NCBI RefSeq assembly: GCF_018257515.1
Contig: NZ_JAERJR010000001.1
Location: 434,001-498,000 of the forward strand
Direction: 5' to 3'
Source of the DNA: Tatumella sp. JGM118
GTDB taxonomy: Bacteria > Pseudomonadota > Gammaproteobacteria > Enterobacterales > Enterobacteriaceae
Length of the DNA: 64,000 nt
How positions within the stretch are numbered: the stretch's first letter is position 1; each line of letters begins with the position of its first letter. Both the position numbers and the translations under genes were made by a program. The notes below the pieces were generated by a model. The model was not told where the DNA came from. It was given only the letters and a program-made list of their open reading frames with translations, and ran no database searches. Below are positions 60,541 through 64,000 of the stretch, one piece after another.

Positions 60541-61815
60541 TCAGTTTCCGGCCGTCTGACGTTGGAATAATTCACGAAACACAGGGTAAATATCTTCCGG
60601 TTCGCGGATTTGCTGGATAGCAAAATTTTCAAAACGATGCTGTAACTGCTCATACTCACGCCATAATGTCTGATGGGCCCGGCGGGTGATTTCAATATAA
60701 CTGTAATACCGGACCACCGGCAGCAGTTCAGCGGCCAGCAATTCATGGCAGAGGGGGGAGTCATCCGCCCAGTTGTCTCCGTCGGAGGCCTGCGCGGCAT
60801 AAATATTCCACTGCTGCGGATCATAGCGTTCCCTGATCACCTCATTCATCAGTTTCAGCGCACTGGAGACAATGGTTCCTCCGGTTTCCTGTGAATAGAA
60901 AAACTCATGCTCATCGACTTCTTTTGCCTGCGTGTGGTGGCGAATATAAACCACCTCAACGTTTTTATAGCTGCGGCTGAGAAATAAATACAACAGAATA
61001 TAAAACCGTTTCGCCATATCTTTCGTCGGCTGATCCATCGAGCCTGACACATCCATCAGGCAGAACATCACCGCCTGACTGGAGGGTTCAGCCCGTTTTT
61101 CGAAATTTTTATAACGCAAATCAAAGGTATCAATAAAAGGAACGCGGGCGATACTGGCTTTCAGTTCGGCGATTTCACGTTCCAGCCGTTCCTCTTCCAG
61201 CAGCTGTGCCGGTTCCTGACAACGAAGCTCCGCAAGCGCCAGTTCACATTCTGCCAGTAGCCGCCGCTTACCCGCCGTCATCGCTGTTCGCCGCGCCAGC
61301 GAGTTCTGTAATGAACGCACGACGCTGATATTAGAAGGCACACCGTTAGCACTATAACCTGCACGATGCACTTTATATTCGGTTAAGCGGTTCTGGTTAT
61401 TTTTCTGCAGATTGGGCAGGGCCAGATCGTCAAACAGCAGGTCAAGGTATTCATCTTTTGAAATAGAAAAGCTGAAACTGTCTTCACCTTCTCCCTGCTG
61501 ACTGGCCTCACCCTGACCGGAGCCAGAGCCGCCACCCCCCGGGTTACGTTCGATACGATCGTGGGTAATAAACTGATCATTGCCGGGATGAACCCGGGTT
61601 CGTTCTCCACCGCCGCCCTGGTGAAACGAAGGCTCGCGGATGTCATCGACAGGAATGGAAACAGACTCGCCGCTGCCGGTATCGGTGACTGAGCGTTTAT
61701 TGATTGCATCAGCAATAGATTTTTTAATTTGCGATTTATAACGACGTAAAAAGCGCTGACGATTCACCGCACTTTTATTTTTACCGTTCAGTCGCCGATC
61801 GATAAAATAGGACAT
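60541..61815 (-). CDS. yeaH: YeaH, DUF444/VWA-domain protein
   Basis: 424 residues (E. coli 427). The C-terminal half is a von Willebrand A-like domain with a MIDAS site DVSGS (255-259) in [11 protein letters not shown]. The middle has a Gly/Ser/Gln/Glu-rich low-complexity stretch (about 93-112). In many bacteria it is coupled to the PrkA/YeaG kinase and SpoVR. It is the second gene of the yeaG-yeaH transcript, 64 bases after yeaG, with a hairpin between. Confidence 0.95.
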   Translation of the reverse strand: MSYFIDRRLNGKNKSAVNRQRFLRRYKSQIKKSIADAINKRSVTDTGSGESVSIPVDDIREPSFHQGGGGERTRVHPGNDQFITHDRIERNPGGGGSGSGQGEASQQGEGEDSFSFSISKDEYLDLLFDDLALPNLQKNNQNRLTEYKVHRAGYSANGVPSNISVVRSLQNSLARRTAMTAGKRRLLAECELALAELRCQEPAQLLEEERLEREIAELKASIARVPFIDTFDLRYKNFEKRAEPSSQAVMFCLMDVSGSMDQPTKDMAKRFYILLYLFLSRSYKNVEVVYIRHHTQAKEVDEHEFFYSQETGGTIVSSALKLMNEVIRERYDPQQWNIYAAQASDGDNWADDSPLCHELLAAELLPVVRYYSYIEITRRAHQTLWREYEQLQHRFENFAIQQIREPEDIYPVFRELFQRQTAGN

Positions 61816-61847
61816 AACTGACTCCCGGACAACACAGTTAAACGGGA

Positions 61848-61869
61848 GGGCGGCAGATCTCTGCCGCCC
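61848..61869 (-). other. Intercistronic hairpin between yeaG and yeaH
   Basis: GGGCGGCAGA and TCTGCCGCCC form a near-perfect 22-base palindrome between the two genes. It could lower yeaH expression or protect the 3' end of yeaG mRNA; no T run follows on the minus strand. Confidence 0.75.
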
Positions 61870-61879
61870 GGAGACGTTC

Positions 61880-63814
61880 TCAGGAAGACTTACGTACCCT
61901 GAGGTACCATTCGCAGAGCAGACGTACCTGTTTACGGGTGTAGCCTTTCTCCATCATACGATCCACAAAGTCATCGTGTTTCTTCTGTTCATCGGTCGAA
62001 GTTTTAGTATTAAACGAGATGACCGGTAACAGTTCTTCGGTATTGGAGAACATTTTCTTCTCAATGACGGTACGCAATTTTTCATAGCTGGTCCAGTTCG
62101 GGTTATGGCCGCTGTTCTGAGCCCTGGCACGCAGCACGAAGTTTACTATTTCATTGCGGAAGTCTTTCGGATTACTGATCCCGGCCGGTTTCTCGATTTT
62201 CTCCAGTTCTGCGTTCAGGGATTCGCGATCGAACAACTGGCCGGTATCCGGGTCGCGGTATTCCTGATCCTGGATCCAGAAATCAGCATAAGTCACATAA
62301 CGGTCAAAAATGTTCTGTCCGTACTCAGAGTAGGATTCGAGATAGGCGGTCTGTATTTCTTTACCGATAAATTCTGCATATTTAGGGGTCAGATAGCCTT
62401 TCAGAAACTCCAGATATTTATCGGCCACTTCCTGCGGAAATTGCTCCCGCTCTATCTGCTGTTCAAGCACATAGAACAGATGTACCGGGTTCGCGGCCAG
62501 CTCAGTATGGTCGAAGTTAAAGACCCGTGAGAGTATTTTGAACGCGAAGCGGGTGGATAAGCCGTTCATCCCTTCATCGACACCGGCGTAATCATGATAT
62601 TCCTGCCATGATTTGGCCTTAGGATCGGTATCTTTCAGGCTCTCTCCGTCATAGACCCGCATTTTAGAGAAAATACTCGAGTTTTCCGGCGACTTCAGCC
62701 GCGACAGGATAATAAAACGGGCCAGTGTTTCAAGGGTACCCGGCGCGCAGGAGGCCTCTGTCAGCTCACTGTTATTCAGCAGTTTTTTGTAGATCTTAAT
62801 CTCTTCAGACACCCGCAGGCAATAAGGGACTTTTACGATGTAAACACGGTCGAGAAAGGCTTCGTTGCTTTTATTATTTCTGAACTGCACCCATTCAGAT
62901 TCATTGGAGTGGGCAAGGATAATACCGTTAAACGGTAATGCTGAAATACCTTCGGTGCCGTTATAGTTACCTTCCTGGGTCGCCGTTAACAACGGATGCA
63001 GAACCTTGATCGGGGCTTTGAACATTTCGACAAACTCCATCACCCCCTGGTTCGCACGGGATAATGCCCCCGAATAGCTATAGGCGTCCGGGTCGTTCTG
63101 GGCGAAGTGCTCCAGTTTGCGAATATCCACTTTCCCGACCAGGGCTGAAATATCCTGGTTGTTTTCATCCCCCGGCTCCGTTTTTGCAATCGCCAGTTGC
63201 CCGAGGATGGAGGGCCAGACCTTAACGACTTTAAACCTGGAGATATCACCGCCAAACTCCTGCAGACGTTTGGCCGCCCACGGGGACATTATGGTGCCCA
63301 GGTAACGACGCGGGATACCGTATTCCTCCGCCAGAATCCCCGCATCCTCAACAGGATTAAACAGACATAGCGGGTGATCGTTCACCGGGCTGTGTTCTCC
63401 GTTAGCGGTCAGAACATAGATGGGAACCCGCTGAACCAGCGCTTTCAGCCGCTCAGCGAGTGAGGATTTCCCGCCGCCGACCGGCCCGAGCAGATAAAGA
63501 ATTTGTTTCTTTTCTTCCAGCCCCTGAGCGGCATGTTTCAGATAAGAGACTATCTGTTCGATAGCTTCCTCCATCCCGTAGAACTCTTCGAAAGCCGGAT
63601 AGCGGGGGACCACCCGGTTCGAAAAAATACGGGAAAGCCTTGGGTCCTGAGCGGTATCCACCATGACGGGGTGTCCGATGGCGGTCAGCAGTCGTTCTGC
63701 GGCATTGGCGTAGGCACTGCGATCCTTTTTACAGATGGCCAGAAATTCCTGCAGTGTGAACTCTTCGTCTTTGGCCGCTTCATAACGCTGGCGATAATGA
63801 TCGAATATATTCAT
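61880..63814 (-). CDS. yeaG: YeaG, PrkA-type AAA+ serine/threonine kinase
   Basis: 644 residues, same as E. coli YeaG. It has an N-terminal AAA+ domain with Walker [11 protein letters not shown] (about 109-118), and the C-terminal PrkA region. In E. coli YeaG is induced by nitrogen starvation and helps cells survive it, with YeaH and YcgB. ATG 63814 ([20 protein letters not shown]) was chosen over the 27-codon upstream extension. A sigma-54-type promoter lies about 92 bases upstream of the start codon. Confidence 0.96.
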   Translation of the reverse strand: MNIFDHYRQRYEAAKDEEFTLQEFLAICKKDRSAYANAAERLLTAIGHPVMVDTAQDPRLSRIFSNRVVPRYPAFEEFYGMEEAIEQIVSYLKHAAQGLEEKKQILYLLGPVGGGKSSLAERLKALVQRVPIYVLTANGEHSPVNDHPLCLFNPVEDAGILAEEYGIPRRYLGTIMSPWAAKRLQEFGGDISRFKVVKVWPSILGQLAIAKTEPGDENNQDISALVGKVDIRKLEHFAQNDPDAYSYSGALSRANQGVMEFVEMFKAPIKVLHPLLTATQEGNYNGTEGISALPFNGIILAHSNESEWVQFRNNKSNEAFLDRVYIVKVPYCLRVSEEIKIYKKLLNNSELTEASCAPGTLETLARFIILSRLKSPENSSIFSKMRVYDGESLKDTDPKAKSWQEYHDYAGVDEGMNGLSTRFAFKILSRVFNFDHTELAANPVHLFYVLEQQIEREQFPQEVADKYLEFLKGYLTPKYAEFIGKEIQTAYLESYSEYGQNIFDRYVTYADFWIQDQEYRDPDTGQLFDRESLNAELEKIEKPAGISNPKDFRNEIVNFVLRARAQNSGHNPNWTSYEKLRTVIEKKMFSNTEELLPVISFNTKTSTDEQKKHDDFVDRMMEKGYTRKQVRLLCEWYLRVRKSS

Positions 63815-63905
63815 AGCGATGCCCGTCCTTTTGTTTTTAGCACAGGTAAAGGAGCAGAATGATGACAGGATTTGCTCCGGGAAAAGACGACTCACAGGCT
63901 GATAA

Positions 63906-63921
63906 AGCAGCCCTTATGCCA
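63906..63921 (-). promoter_or_regulatory. Sigma-54 promoter candidate for yeaGH
   Basis: On the minus strand TGGCATAAGGGCTGCT matches the consensus TGGCACGNNNNTTGCW at the invariant GG (-24) and GC (-12), correctly spaced. The predicted transcription start near 63895 leaves an 80-base leader before the yeaG ATG. yeaGH is NtrC/sigma-54 controlled in E. coli, which supports the call. NtrC sites would lie at or beyond the window end and are not seen. Confidence 0.82.
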
Positions 63922-64000
63922 GGAGGAGATGTTTAAGAAATAATGTCCTGACCGTGTGTCATTACAAATTTTGTACAGAGTCGTATTATTTAACTGTAGT

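Overview
The window is a stretch of chromosome from a gamma-proteobacterium of the order Enterobacterales. Almost every gene is a full-length, easily aligned counterpart of an Escherichia coli gene. The order largely follows E. coli from aspS to rnd, then joins the min-dadX-cvrA segment (far away in E. coli), then yeaH-yeaG. CspC matches the E. coli protein as far as I can recall it, and an SdsR-type small RNA is present. Base composition, intact core genes and many missing accessory genes would fit a genome-reduced member of Erwiniaceae or a relative. The genus is inference and cannot be fixed from this window alone.

Layout. 1-4.5 kb: aspS (5' truncated by the window edge), nudB, yebC, ruvC, ruvA, ruvB. 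4.5-9.6 kb: znuBC and znuA diverging around a Zur operator, then mepM and lpxM. 9.6-18.8 kb: central carbon and purine genes (pykA, zwf, purT), an Ail-type outer-membrane protein, ptrB, exoX, holE. 18.9-31.6 kb: yebZ-yebY, the SdsR RNA, rsmF, the letAB (yebST) lipid-transport pair, msrC, proQ-prc, htpX and yobH. 31.8-44.5 kb: yebO, yobF-cspC, rlmA, yoaE, sdaA, nudL-pabB, yoaH, yoaB, yoaA, tsaB, yeaY. 44.5-50.5 kb: a decayed IS200-type fragment, rnd, minEDC, ycgL, ycgM, ycgN, dsbB. 50.8-64 kb: fadR, ycgB (SpoVR), dadAX, a Bcr/CflA-type exporter, cvrA, a 32-residue YoaK-like peptide, yeaH and yeaG.

How genes work together. Zinc uptake (ZnuABC) sits beside the zinc peptidase MepM. ProQ and Prc are co-transcribed, and Prc and HtpX are both envelope or membrane proteases. 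PykA and Zwf sit where glycolysis and the pentose-phosphate path branch. YeaG (AAA+/PrkA kinase), YeaH (VWA protein) and YcgB (SpoVR) are a known functional trio; here they lie within 12 kb of each other around D-alanine catabolism, with a strong sigma-54 promoter match ahead of yeaG.

The most informative signals are losses and what remains in the gaps. hexR, edd and eda are missing around zwf. fadD is missing between yeaY and rnd, where an IS200 5' fragment remains. mgrB and kdgR are missing around yobH-yebO, mntP is missing before yoaE, and nhaB is missing before fadR. Several of these gaps are unusually long, and three hold tandem repeats (periods about 106, 98-99 and 9 bases). I found no CRISPR array, prophage, tRNA or rRNA, and no clearly new multi-gene defence or biosynthetic system. 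The nearest candidate for an interesting system is the ycgB-dadAX-cvrA-yeaHG neighbourhood.
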